DNA of 64,000 bases from Cafeteria roenbergensis (Eukaryota; Sar; Bigyra; Bicosoecida; Cafeteriaceae), in contig VLTN01000009.1 in assembly GCA_008330645.1 (NCBI GenBank), positions 434,001 to 498,000 of the forward strand, written 5' to 3'. Below, piece by piece: positions 49,935 through 60,600 of the stretch. Below the pieces are notes generated by a model. The model saw nothing but the letters and a program-made list of their open reading frames with translations, ran no database searches and was not told the DNA's origin. The position numbers and the translations under genes are program-made. Positions within the stretch are counted from its first letter, which is position 1; every line of letters starts with the position of its first letter.

Positions 49935-51485
49935 TCAGTGCGCGCCCATTGTCATGCGGTGAAGGCGCGCGAGCACGGCCTCCCCGGTGCCTGCGGTCGC
50001 CTCCTGAGTCTGATCATCCCCGGCAAGCGCGGCGAGGTCATGGTCATCCTCGCCGCCGTCTTCGACGTCGTCCAGCCCATCCAGCGGCGGCACGCTCCCG
50101 CTTGCCCTCGTCTCGGCGCGCTCGCTCAAGTACGTAGGCAGCGCTGGCGCAGGCGCTCCCCGCTCCCCGCTGTGCTGCGACCGCAGCGTCGGGCGCACGG
50201 GCGCCCCTCTGGAGTCCCCGGCAGCCTGACCGGCCGGTGCCTCCGACGGCGCGCCCTCGGCCCCTCCGCGGGCCGGTCCCGGCAGCGCGGCTGCAGGCCG
50301 GGCCGGCGAAACCGCCGAGGGCGTCTGAGCGAGTGTCGCGCGCTGGGAGGCGGCGCCGCCTTGCATCGCTGTCGTTCTCCCCGCAGGGGTGGCCTGGCCC
50401 CCCGACCCGCCCTCGCCGCCGCCCCCCGACCCGCCCCCGCCGCCGCCCCCCGCCCCCCCTCCGCCACGTCTCTCGCGTGCCGCGTGCGCAGCCGGCGCTG
50501 CCGCTGCCGGCGCTGCCGCTGCCGCAGCGTGCGGGGCTGCGGAGAGCTCCTCAAACAGCTCAATGTACCAAGCTATGACCTCATTCGCAGCGGCCTGCAG
50601 CGGCGTGCCCGCCAGCGCTGGTCGTCTCGACTCCTGCAAGAGCCGCCCCACCGCGCCGTGGCCCGCCCGCAGCCGGGACAGCAAGTAGGCGCCCTCTTCA
50701 CCGGCACGGCCGCCGCCATGCCCGCCGCCATGCCCGCCGCCGCCGCCGCTGCCGACGCGGCCGCCGCCGCCGCCGTCATCGCCGTCACCGCGGCCCGTAC
50801 CTGCCCCGCCTGCGCTAGCCGGGATCGCCGCGGCCAGCGCGGCCCGCAGCTTGCCGTTCTCTTCCCGCGCAGCCTCCAGCTGCTGTGCGTTGCTCTCCAG
50901 CTGGAGCATGGTCTCGCCCAGCTGGCGTTGAAGCCGCTGGAACCGCCTGTCTCTGACAGCCTCAGCGGCCGCCTCCCGCCGCTGCCGCTCCTTCATGTGA
51001 TCCCGGACGCGGGTGCGCACCAGGTGCATCCGCTCCCTCAAGCGGACGATCTCGGCGCGCGCTTGCTCGAGCTCGTCCGCATGCTCCTCCTGCGCCTCGC
51101 GCTGCAACTCGGCGAGCGCCTCGTCCAGCTCCGCCTGCTCCGCCTCCCGCCTTGCAGGGTCTGCCGAGAGGCGGGAGTGCGCCGCCGCGTCCGCGATCAT
51201 CGCTCCCAACCGCTCTCCTGCTTCAAGTGCTTCGGCTGTCGAGCTCGTAACGCTGACATGAGTTGCAGGGCTTTCCGACGGCTCATGCCGAAGGCCGCTT
51301 GGAGCCAGAGCGTCGAACCTCGACTTGGTGCGCTGATCCTCCGACGCCGCGCTGTCGGGGGTCTCCGTGGGGGCGGCGGCCGGCAGGGGCTCGGCTCGGC
51401 CTGGCGAGGGCGGTGATGCTTCTGCTTCAGTCGAGCCTTCGGCACCGCTGCTTTCCGCCGGGGCCTTCGGGTCTTGATCGCTCAT
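49935..51485 (-). CDS. Coiled-coil protein with Gly-rich linker, unknown function
   Basis: Intronless, about 516 residues from ATG 51485 (MSDQDPKAP); upstream open sequence lacks an ATG. Residues 1-85 are acidic and Ser/Pro-rich. Residues about 100-215 form a strong coiled coil (EQAELDEALAELQREAQEEH and LGETMLQLESNAQQLEAARE). A Gly/His/Asp-rich linker follows, then a short ordered piece NEVIAWYIELFEELSAAP and a long Gly/Ala/Pro-rich, acidic tail (LDDVEDGGEDDHDLAALAGD). No catalytic domain and no family recognised. It could be a structural or scaffold protein of the cytoskeleton; this is only suggested by the neighbouring centrosomal gene. Confidence 0.72.
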   Translation of the reverse strand: MSDQDPKAPAESSGAEGSTEAEASPPSPGRAEPLPAAAPTETPDSAASEDQRTKSRFDALAPSGLRHEPSESPATHVSVTSSTAEALEAGERLGAMIADAAAHSRLSADPARREAEQAELDEALAELQREAQEEHADELEQARAEIVRLRERMHLVRTRVRDHMKERQRREAAAEAVRDRRFQRLQRQLGETMLQLESNAQQLEAAREENGKLRAALAAAIPASAGGAGTGRGDGDDGGGGGRVGSGGGGGHGGGHGGGRAGEEGAYLLSRLRAGHGAVGRLLQESRRPALAGTPLQAAANEVIAWYIELFEELSAAPHAAAAAAPAAAAPAAHAARERRGGGGAGGGGGGGSGGGGEGGSGGQATPAGRTTAMQGGAASQRATLAQTPSAVSPARPAAALPGPARGGAEGAPSEAPAGQAAGDSRGAPVRPTLRSQHSGERGAPAPALPTYLSERAETRASGSVPPLDGLDDVEDGGEDDHDLAALAGDDQTQEATAGTGEAVLARLHRMTMGAH

Positions 51486-51850
51486 AGAGAGGTTGTCTTG
51501 GGCCAGTTGGGGCGGCTGCGCTGGCCGGTCTCCAGGCTGGCAGGTGTCACCGGGAGTGTTGCTGGAAACGCGGCGGAAATGTGATTTTGGAGCGCAGAGT
51601 TTCCAATGCTGGCTATTTGAGCGGGGCGCAAACGTTGCGCATCGAATGGGCCCGACGCAGGCAGGCGCCAACAACGACGCCCTTGCAAGGGCGGTCTCTT
51701 TGGTGTGCAGCGCGCTAGCGCGTGGTATGCCGCGTTTGTGCGTGTGTGAGCCAAACTCTCTTGCCTGGCCCTGCGTTCTCCAAGCCCTGCTCAGAAGCGG
51801 AGGAGGTTGCCGCCGGGCGGGGCGCACCACGCAGCGGCCAAACGCAATCG
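51486..51850. other. Spacer upstream of coiled-coil gene
   Basis: A 365-bp gap containing the coiled-coil gene's promoter and the FOR20 gene's 3' UTR. Base composition is less GC-rich than coding DNA; nothing else recognised. Confidence 0.5.
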
Positions 51851-53276
51851 TCACGAGTCCATTCTGAACGAAACCATCGGGCCCTGGCGCTCCCGGGCGC
51901 TGCTGCCGGCTGCCCGCCGAATGGAGCCGCCGCCCCCGGGCACACTGGAGGCGGGCACGCTCCCCCACCCCGCAAGCCTTACTGGCCTGTCCGGCGACGA
52001 GGCTGCGCTCGGTGCGTCTGCAGGGTCGTCTGCGATCGTGCCCTGCAGCCCTGACCGCGCCGCAACGCGCAGGTCCACCCCCTGAGCGTCGCCCATATCC
52101 TCCGCGGCAGCCGACCTCGCCCTTGCCACGGCGTCAGCGTACGCCCTCCGCGCGCGCGCCGTGGCGCTGCTCTCTGTGACCAGCCTTCCGCCGTCCGCCC
52201 AAGCTCGCACAGCCTGCGTTGGCCCGTCTCCGGAGCGGCGCGCGCCGGCCTCGTCATCCGGCCCGGCGCGCGGCCGCGAGAGGAGGGGCTCCGCGCGGAA
52301 GCGTCGCAGGCCGCCCCGCGCGGGCTCGCCACAGTCGCGCTCCTCGTCCTCCTCGTCACCGGGTGGCTGGCAGTCGCCCCCGCCGCCAGCCGGGCCCCCG
52401 CTTGAGGTCGGCTCCCCAGTCCGCCGCGCCGCCGCGCCGTCCCCGCGCCTACTGGCCGCCCTGGCGGCCCGCAGGCAACTCAGCAGCTGCACTGCCTCGT
52501 AGATGAGGGGCACCGGCCGGCCAGCCCCGTCCCTCCGCCCCGCTGCCCCCTCAGCGAGGCCGAGCTCGTGCGCCACGACTGGTCGCCCGAGGCCGGCTCC
52601 GGCCCGCCAGCCCGTCTCTGCGCGCCACACAGTCCGCACAGCACGCGTTCAATGGGCGCGGCGCGCCTCCTGGCAGCGGCGGGCGCAAGCGTCGCTCCGA
52701 GCGACAGGGCGCCCCGCGCATCGATTGGGGCCTCGGCATGCAAAAGGGGGCGCGACTCCATCGCGAGGGGCCCTGGTGGCTGGTGCACGGTTCGACTGGC
52801 GCGCACGAGCACTCACCGGTCTCCAGGAGCGAGCGGCAGGCGTTGAGGCGGTTGTACTCCAGATACTCGTCGATGAGCGCGTGGATTAGCACGTTTTCCG
52901 GAGGGGGCTCGGGCATTTGCGGCCGCTGCAGCGACAGGAGGCCACAACCAGATGCACACGTCGCAAATGCTTGGGGACTAGGAGCACGCGGCAAGGGCTC
53001 GGGGGTGCGGCAAGGTTGCCAGGGACTCACAACGCCTCGCAGCTCGTCGACTGCAGCCGCCTGCAGGACGCCTTGGGCCTGACGCATCGCCTCGCTGCCC
53101 TCGAGTCTCCGGTACACCACTGCGCAAAAGGCAAGCGCGGGAGTGGCGGCACAGCGGGCCCGGCTCGTCAGCACACGCCGCGGGACTGCAAGCAGTTCAA
53201 CTGCGGCAACGGCGGCACAGCAGGGCTCACGCTCGGCAAGGTCCGGCTGCCCTGCCGGCTGGCCGTCTGCTGCCAT
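51851..53276 (-). CDS. CEP20: FOR20/CEP20 (FOPNL)-like centriolar LisH protein
   Basis: About 336 residues in four exons, 53276..53231, 53119..53031, 52925..52817 and 52617..51851; introns 111, 105 and 199 bp (donors GTGAGC, GTGAGT, GTGAGT). Phases 1, 0 and 1 agree. The spliced N-terminal 125 residues follow FOR20: DLAELVYRRLEGSEAMRQAQ, then the FOP/LisH dimerisation helix ENVLIHALIDEYLEYNRLNA and RSLLETE, then GRPVVAHELGL and RPVPLIYEAVQLLSC (like PLLYGILAHF). FOR20 is a small basal-body and centriolar-satellite protein needed for ciliogenesis and basal-body docking. The usual length is about 175 residues; here a further 190-residue Arg/Gly/Ala-rich tail is fused. It is head to head with LIS1, 216 bp between starts. 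Confidence 0.86.
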
Positions 53277-53492
53277 GCGAGCGGGGTCAGGACGCCAGTG
53301 TCGCAGCACGACGCTTCTGGACCTGTGGCTTGTGCTGAACGCGATTGTCGGCGCCTTGATGCCCGGCAGAGCCTCGAGCATGCCGCTGCCGTCGCGGCTT
53401 GCCCACCGAGGCGCCGACACAGCGGTGAGCCGAGTCGCGAACGAAGGACCAGGCCAGTCTGCCGCGCATCGCAGCTGCAGTGGGAAGCTGCA
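53277..53492. promoter_or_regulatory. Bidirectional promoter FOR20 / LIS1
   Basis: A 216-bp gap between start codons of two divergent microtubule-organising genes; expected to hold both promoters and leaders. Arrangement suggests shared control. Confidence 0.55.
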
Positions 53493-55685
53493 ATGGCTGC
53501 CGCCGCCGGGCTCTCGGACAGGCACAAGGATGAACTGTGAGACGGCGACGAGCTGGCCTGGCGCTTTGGACACGTTGGCACATGGACGGGCTGTCACCGG
53601 GGGCTAAGCCACTCACCGTGTGGGCCCCGTGTTTTCGTCCGCAGGCACAAGGCGGTGGTGGAGTACTTGGAGTCCTTTGGCGGGACCTTTGCGGACAGCG
53701 CCGCTGCGATGCGGCGCGAGGCCGGAATCGGCAGCGCCAATTGCAAGGGCGAGGGCCCGCGGGCCAACCTCCTCGCGCGCAAGTGGACTGTCATTGCGCG
53801 TCTCCAGAAGCAGGTGACGGAGCTGGAGGCCCGGCTGGCCGAGGGCGGTGCGGGTGCCGGACTGGCGCGCCCCACACGAAAGGACTTCCTCCCAATGCGC
53901 ACGCCCCAGCACACCCTCTCTGGGCACCGAGGCGCAGTGCTCGTGAGACGCCGCACGCTCTGCAGGAGCGTCCCTGCCGGCTCCGGCGTGTCGCCTCGCC
54001 GCGAAGATCCGAGTCCTCGCACGCCCCGCCCCCGTCGCCAAGCCCGCTGCCCTCTGCGCACGCGTCACCCGCGCCCCCCGCCCCCCCGCCTCCCCAAACC
54101 CCCCAAATCCCCCGTCTCCCGTGTGCCGGTCCGGCACGCCGCAGGGCCTGGCCTTCCACCCGGCGCACACGCTCCTCGCCACCTGTGGGGAGGACGCCTC
54201 CGTGCGGGTGTGGGACGCTGAGACTGGAACCCTTGTCCGGTCTCTGAGGGGCCACACGGCCGCAGTGTCAGCGGTCGCCTTTGACGGCTCTGGGGACACG
54301 CTTGGTGAGCCACGGCATGCTGCTCCCTGGGCCGTCGCCGCCGCCGCCGCCGGGCGGGTGGAAACGTCTCTCGCTGCGCCCCGCGCCCCGCGCCCCGCCG
54401 CCACTGGCACGGCTCACGCCGCCACTGGCACGCGCTGCCTTCGGCAGCGCGGGGGCGGGATGCCCGGCGGCTCCGCCTCTCGTGGCCTGCTCTCCGCCCC
54501 CTGCTCTCCGCCCCCTGCTCTCCGCTTTACATCCAAACACTGCCCATCCGAGGATCAGCTCCCTGCTCGAACTTTGCGCAACGGCACCCGCAGTCTCCGC
54601 CTCCCACGACGCCAGCGTTCGCCTGTGGGACGCTCGCCCCGCCGGCTCGTTCACCTGCCGCCGCACGCTCACGGGCCACGAGCACACCGTGTCGGGGGTG
54701 GCCGTCTTCGCCTCCAGGGCGGCGTCGCTCGACCCCTCCTCCGCCGTGCAGTGCGTTGCCAGCGCTAGCCGCGACGGCACCATCCGCCTCTGGGACCTAG
54801 CCTCCGGCGCCTCCAAGGGCGTCCTTCACGGCCACGACGGGTGGGTGCGCAGGGTAGCGGCGCCCGCGCTGGCACCTGGGGAAGCGACCACACCAGCCGC
54901 GCTGGAGGTGGCAGACGTCATCGTCAGCTGCGGCGCCGACAAGGTGAGTCGAGCTCGCCGGCCCGTGTTGGCGCCCCCCGATGGCCGAGCCGCCTGTGGC
55001 GGGGCCCTTGAGACACCTCGCGCACCGCGGAGCGGCAAGCCTTGCGGCGTCGCGCCACGGTGTCCCCACGCCGCCCCGCGCACGACGCACCGCGCGCCGT
55101 TTACGGCGAATGAAGCTGCGGCTGTTGCGTGGAACCCCTCCCCACCCCTCGATTTGTCCGCAGACTGTGCGAGTGTGGGACACGACGTCTCTCACGGAGG
55201 CCGCTTGTCTGCGGGGGCACTCCAACGTTATCGAGTCCGTGGCGCTCTGTGGACCGCAGGCCGCAGCCGCAATGCGCCGCAGCCTCGCCTCCGCAGCGGC
55301 TGCCTCTGCGGCGGCCACGGGGACAGCGTCCGCTCCGGGCGCCCCGGGTGCGGCTGGAGCAGGCTTCGCCGGTCTGTACGCAGTCTCCGGCGACCGGGAC
55401 TGCAACGTCATCGTGTGGGATCTCGGCTCCAGGAGCGCGCTGGCAGAGCTCAAGGGACACACTTCGTGGGTTCGTGGCGTCGCCTTCCACCCCTGCGGCT
55501 CGCTGGTGCTGAGCGTGGCGGAGGACCACACGCTGCGAGTCTGGGACGTGGCTCGCCAGTCTGCCAGGCACGTGGTGGAGCGCTGTCACGAGGACTTTGT
55601 AACGGGGCTGGCCGCCCACCCAGGCATGGCGCTGATGGCCACGGCCGGGCTGGAGGGCACTGCTCGCGTGTGGCAGTGCGCGTGA
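53493..55685 (+). CDS. PAFAH1B1: LIS1 (PAFAH1B1), dynein regulator, five exons
   Basis: About 457 residues. Exons 53493..53536, 53645..53942, 54145..54304, 54594..54943 and 55164..55685; donors GTGAGA, GTGAGA, GTGAGC, GTGAGT; all acceptors CCGCAG; phases 2, 0, 1, 0. Exon 1 joins as GLSDRHKDEL/HKAVVEYLESF, a LisH motif, followed by the coiled coil WTVIARLQKQVTELEARL. Seven WD40 repeats follow, ending SVRVWD, SVRLWD, TIRLWD, TVRVWD, NVIVWD, TLRVWD and TARVWQC; two are completed only by splicing (DTL/VSASHDASVRLWD and GADK/TVRVWD). LIS1 binds dynein with NDE1/NDEL1-type partners in nuclear movement, spindle and flagellar transport. An Ala/Gly-rich insertion in repeat 5 replaces the variable loop of animal LIS1. 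Gene model very well supported. Confidence 0.95.
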
Positions 55686-55876
55686 CGGCGGGGCGGGCCG
55701 CGGTCCGGCGTGCGAGCTGGGTGGGCGGGCTGGCGCGGCACGGTGGCCTTGTCGGAGGCTGCGATGCGGTTCATTGCCCAGCAAGCCGCAGCGCAGGCGC
55801 GTGCATGCAAACACGCTTGCGCTGGCACACGCAGCGTCACACCCGTGCGCGCTGGCGCAGCCTTGGCATTGCGCAC

Positions 55877-57439
55877 CTACACACTCCCCATAAACGCGCC
55901 TGCGAACATGCGCGTGTCCGGCCGAGAATAGGCCGTCACGACCACGTTGCGGCAGGCGAGGCAGCGCCGATAGGAGCCCACGGCCATGCCGCTCTGCACC
56001 GACCTCAGGTCCATGGCGACCTCGCCGCAGCGCGGGCAAGCGGTCAGAGGGGCGATGTCCCGCAGCCTTCGCTGCCGATCCCACTCCCCCCAGAGTCGCT
56101 GGTAGGCAACCACCGAGCGCTCGCCGCGAGACCGCAGCTCCACCGCGCTTGTCGAGGCGGCGGTGGCGCAGCCCAGCTCCCAGCCGGGCACGTCGGGGGC
56201 GGTGGTCCTCCGTTCCGGGGATCCGGCAGCGTCGCTCTGCGGCTGGGGGCGACGAGCCACGCCCGGCGCTCCCGGCCGCTTCGCGCGCGCGGCCGCGGGC
56301 TGCGTCTCGGCGGGAGCGCCCGGGTCGTCCCGCCGGCGCTTTGTCGCGCGCCGAGCGAGGCCCGGACCTGACGGGCGTCGTCCGCTTGCGTCGCCAATCC
56401 GCCTTGCAGGCGCGGCGCTGCTTGCGCTGGACACGCCCCTGCTCCCGCCGCGGGCAAGAAGGAGTCGCTGGAGCCGCGCGGAAACGCCCGCCATCGGCCC
56501 AGGGGCGGGGCACTGGCCGAGAGCGGCGGAGTCGGCAGCGCGCCGGCGCTGGGGCGGGCCGGCGGCCGGTGCCGTGTCCGCGCTTGGGCAGTTGCCCGCG
56601 CCCGGAGGCAGCGATGGCAGCTTCGGCGCCGACAGCCCAAGAGGCGCCGCAAGGCCGACGGTCGCGCCGGCGGGCCCCGGGCTCTCCTCGGCAGCCGTGC
56701 GCTCAGGTCCGACGTCGTCCGCCCACGCTTCCACGATCGCTGGCTGCCTTCCGCGAGCAAAGTCCCGCTCGAGGAGGACGTCCCAGAGCGGGTTGGAGGC
56801 GCACACTCGGCTGAGGTGCGAGCTCGTGGCGCCCAGCCGGCAGAGCGAGCGGGGCCCCAGGAAGGCCGCCACGGTCCGCAGCACGGGCCCCAGAACGAAG
56901 AAGTTGCTCACCAGGCCAGTCGTCGGCGCGCGCAGCTGGCTTTCGTCGGCGTCCACCAGCATCTGCTGCAGGCTGCCCAGCTCCCCCCGGACCGCCGCGC
57001 TGGCCAGCCGCCGAGGCGCGACTCTGCCGTCGTTCAACGCGGCAGCCAGCGCCCCGCCCCGGCGAAGCATCAGGGCAACTGACCGAACCGTGTCCTCGAC
57101 CTTGGCCCCGCCGGCTCGCGACTCCTCGAAGCACCAGTGCGTCAGGGCCTCGCCAAGCGACTCAGAGGGCTTCGCCGCCGTGCGGCTCGCCGTTGCGACT
57201 GCCGGCAGGGACACGTCCGCGCCCGGGTTTGCGGCTGGCCCGCTCGCCTGCCTCGGGCCTTCCATTGCGTGAAGGACGCCCAGATTGTTGGGCTCCGCCG
57301 CAATTGCCACGCGCCTCGGCAGGCGCCTCTTGCGCCCGGCCTCGGGGGCCGCGCTTGATGCCAGTTTCTCGCCCATGGCGACCACAGCGCTGTCCAGCAC
57401 GCTCCGAACGCGATCCGCGTGGGATGCTTCGGAGCTCAT
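55877..57439 (-). CDS. F-box protein with TFIIS-like helical region and zinc ribbon
   Basis: About 520 residues from ATG 57439 (MSSEASHADRVRSVL); an upstream extension lacks an ATG. Residues about 95-170 (ALTHWCFEESRAGG…VRSVALMLRRGGALAAALND…RRLASA) resemble the central domain of transcription factor TFIIS. Residues about 185-230 are F-box-like (LGPVLRTVAAFLGPRSLCRL then LWDVLLERDFA). A 220-residue basic, Pro/Arg/Ala-rich linker follows. Residues about 465-493 form a C4 zinc ribbon, CPRCGEVAMDLRSVQ then CLACRN, in the layout of TFIIS domain III, but the RSADE-type acidic loop is not present. F-box proteins are adaptors of SCF ubiquitin ligases; this one may act at the transcription machinery. 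Family not recognised; the domain reading is by eye. Confidence 0.68.
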   Translation of the reverse strand: MSSEASHADRVRSVLDSAVVAMGEKLASSAAPEAGRKRRLPRRVAIAAEPNNLGVLHAMEGPRQASGPAANPGADVSLPAVATASRTAAKPSESLGEALTHWCFEESRAGGAKVEDTVRSVALMLRRGGALAAALNDGRVAPRRLASAAVRGELGSLQQMLVDADESQLRAPTTGLVSNFFVLGPVLRTVAAFLGPRSLCRLGATSSHLSRVCASNPLWDVLLERDFARGRQPAIVEAWADDVGPERTAAEESPGPAGATVGLAAPLGLSAPKLPSLPPGAGNCPSADTAPAAGPPQRRRAADSAALGQCPAPGPMAGVSARLQRLLLARGGSRGVSSASSAAPARRIGDASGRRPSGPGLARRATKRRRDDPGAPAETQPAAARAKRPGAPGVARRPQPQSDAAGSPERRTTAPDVPGWELGCATAASTSAVELRSRGERSVVAYQRLWGEWDRQRRLRDIAPLTACPRCGEVAMDLRSVQSGMAVGSYRRCLACRNVVVTAYSRPDTRMFAGAFMGSV

Positions 57440-57636
57440 GGGACCCCCGGCAAAGCCCCGTTCCAGAGGCTCGGCGGCCTCAGGCCGGCAGCTGGCGAGG
57501 AACAGCCTCTGCGAGTTGTGGCCGGCGCCGGCATTGTCAGCTGTAACTGCAGCATAGTTGAAGTGTGCAGTTGGCCAAGTATAGCGAGGCGACGCACACA
57601 CGGGGAAGCAAACGGCCGGGCGCTCGCACAGGAACG

Positions 57637-60600
57637 TTATTCCAGCACCACGACATCATCATCATCATCGTCATCATCGCGCACAGGCTGCGGCCGCGGA
57701 GGTGCTCGCAGCTTGGGCTGCTTTGCAGGCGGCTGCGAGGGGAGCGCTGCAACTTTGCCAATCGGTCGCTTGCTCGCACGCCTGCTCTCGGCAGGCGCCG
57801 AAACGGAGTTATGCGTCAGCAGCTGACTGAACGTGCCTGGGCTGGTCAACGCTGCCGGGTCGCCGCGAAATCCGGCCAGCCCCCCGAATTCTGCGTCCGA
57901 CGCGCCCGGGCCTGCGTCGCTGTAGGTTGCGCTGCCGAACAGCGCCGTGCCCAGCTGCGCGCGGCGCAGCGAGGCTGCCGCCGCACTTTCCACGACGCTC
58001 ACAGCAGGCGCCGCCACGTCCAGCTCGAGCGAGGCGAGGTCGTCAAGGGCTTGGGCTGCGTCCAACGCATCCGCCAGCGCGGGGTCCCGCCCGTGCACGT
58101 GACGGCACCGCTGGCCGAACCACGCGACAGCCGACGCGAGCGGCCGAGGGCCGCTGACCCCCACGGCGTTCGCGCGCGACTTGAGGCGAAGCGTGGAGAG
58201 TCGCGTCGCGGGTGCGCTGGCACCCTGGGAGCTTGGTGCCTGCGCGAGCGCTGCCCAGTTGCAGTCCGCCTTTTGCGAGCCGTACTTTGGAACCCCAGAC
58301 TCCAGCGGCTTGCCCAGCGCAGGCGGGATGGCGCGGCCTAGCAGCATCGCCAGCCTAGCCCGCCGAAGCGCGCGGTTGCGGGCCGATGCAACCCAGGCGC
58401 CGGCGGCAGCAGCGTGCTGGTTGGCCGCTGCGCCGCCCCCTCTGGCAGCAGCTTGGACAGCCCCCGCCGGGCGCGCGGCCCCGTTCGAGGACCCGCCCGC
58501 CGGCACCGACGCAGCGGTGGCGTCGGCAGCGGCTGCGCTGGCTGCCAAGGCTGCCCGCGGGGCGACCGCTCCTCCTCGCGGCTGAGACAGCGAAACGGGC
58601 AGCGGCTGTAGGGTCAGCACCTGAGGCGAGCGGCTGGCCACGACCACGCGGCACGCCGCAGCCATCGCCGACAGGGCAGTCGCTGCAACTGCCTTGCGCG
58701 GCATGCCCGCCACCTCTGCATGCGTGGCGCGCAGCAGGAGAGCCTCGCTGGACGGTGCAGGGCGGGCCGTGCGGAGCCCGACGTCCACCAGCGCCGTGCT
58801 CCGGGCCACCCGGCGGCCGCTGGCGCGCTGCTGCACCAGCAGCGCCGCTGCCGCCGCGCTCATCTCCCAAACGTCGGCGTCTGGCAGCTCCAGCGCGGCC
58901 GGCGGAAGCGCGCTGGGCAGCGGCACGCGGAGCCTCTCGTGCTCCTGCTCCGCCGCCGGCAGCTCGCCAGACCCGTCGCTGGCAGTGGTGTCGCCCGCGA
59001 TGGCGAGGGCGACGGGTGCCATGCACCTCGCGAGCCTGCCAAGCGGGGAAGCCAGCGGGACATCGATCCGCTTGCGGGGCTGGCCGGCGCTTCCCGGGCG
59101 GAGAACCTTGGTCCCGGTGCTGGCTGTGCCCATGACGGTGTGGCCCAAGTGTGACCTGGCGAGGGATCCGTTGAGCCTCCCAACTGCAGCCCCGACGAGG
59201 CGCAGCACCGCTTCGGCCACCGCCGCAGCCAGCGTCGGGCTGCGAGAGGCCACCATGGACACGATCCTGGCCCTGCAGCAGGCCACTGCGCCCGAGGGGG
59301 TGTCCCAGGCGGCCAGCCGGAGCAAGGCGGCCTCAGCGGTGGGGCTGCCGGCGCCGGCTGCATCTGCGGCTGCCGCGGCCGCCGCGCGCCCGCCGCCGGG
59401 AGCAGCAGCCGGAGCCCGCCCAGCGCCCGGGGCATCTGCATCCGCAGCCGTGTGTGAATCCGCGTCGGGGCCACCACTGTGGCCCGCCGTGCCCGGTGCG
59501 CCCGGCGCTGGCGGGTGCCCTGCGAAGCGCCACTGGGCTAGGAACGCCAGGGCCAGTGCCAAAATCGGCCCGGACGCGTCGCAGCTCCCAAACGCCCCGG
59601 GGGAGGGGGAGGCGAGGAGGGCGGTTGCCGGGACTCCGCCTCGGTGCAGGCCCGAGTGGCCTGCCGTGGCGTGGCCCGACTTGTGGCCGGGCACCGACGC
59701 CGGGTCCGAGCAGCACTGGGCAGCGATCACCACCGCCCGGCAAATCGGCTCTGCCGCTGGATGGCCCAGGGCCACTGCGCCGGCGAGGGCAGAGCCGAGG
59801 GCGGCAAGGCGGTCCGAGAGCGCGAGGACGCGAGCCGCGGAGGGCTCGGCGGCCACGCCGTCGGGGTCCCCGGCGCCAAGTACGTCCTCCGCGATGTCCG
59901 AGAGGCCCACCGCGGAGCGGGCGCCGGCGCAGGGGTGGCAGCTGCCGTCCTGGTGCTGGTCCGCAGCGCGGCCTGTGCCGGGCCGGGGGAGGGGCAGCAG
60001 CGTGGCGAGAAGGGACGTCCATCCGTCGCACGCTGCCGGGGCCGATGGGCCTGCGGGTGGAGCGCGGTGGGGCTTTGCCAGGGGCGCGATGGCCTCGGCG
60101 AGGTCAGCGATGTGTCTCAGGTAGGCCGCAGCCGCGGCTGGCGTTGGGCGCCACGCCGAGGCCGGCGTCTCCTCCTCCTCGTCCTCCGCCCCCTCCTCGC
60201 CGTAGGCATCGGCGTCGTCGTCATCGACCTCCAAGCGGCCCTCGTCGTCGTCGTCGCTCTGCTCCTCCTCCTCGTGCTCAGCATCCTCCTCATCGTGTTC
60301 GTCGTCCTCCTCCTCGTCATCGCCATCCTCCTCGTCATCGCCATCCTCTTCATCATGTTCGTCGTCCTCGTCATCGCCATCATCGGAGTCCTCGTCATCG
60401 ACACAGTCATCATCTTCCTCACCATCGTCGTCCCCAGCCTCCGACGCGGGGCCGTGCTTCCCGCCACGGCCGCGTCCGCCGCTGGCTGCGTGGCCGCCCC
60501 CGGCGCCATTGCTCGCAGTGGCCTGCAAACTGCGCCCGTCACCGGCGCCGCCAGCGTCGCTGCCGGGTCCCCCCCCGCGCACCCCTTCATTCAGCTCGTC

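Noticed and set aside
49369-49962. Plus-strand open frame near the mitochondrial RAP-like gene
   Set aside because: It covers the first exon of the minus-strand gene, whose presequence and spliced phases are consistent; the + frame has no domain.
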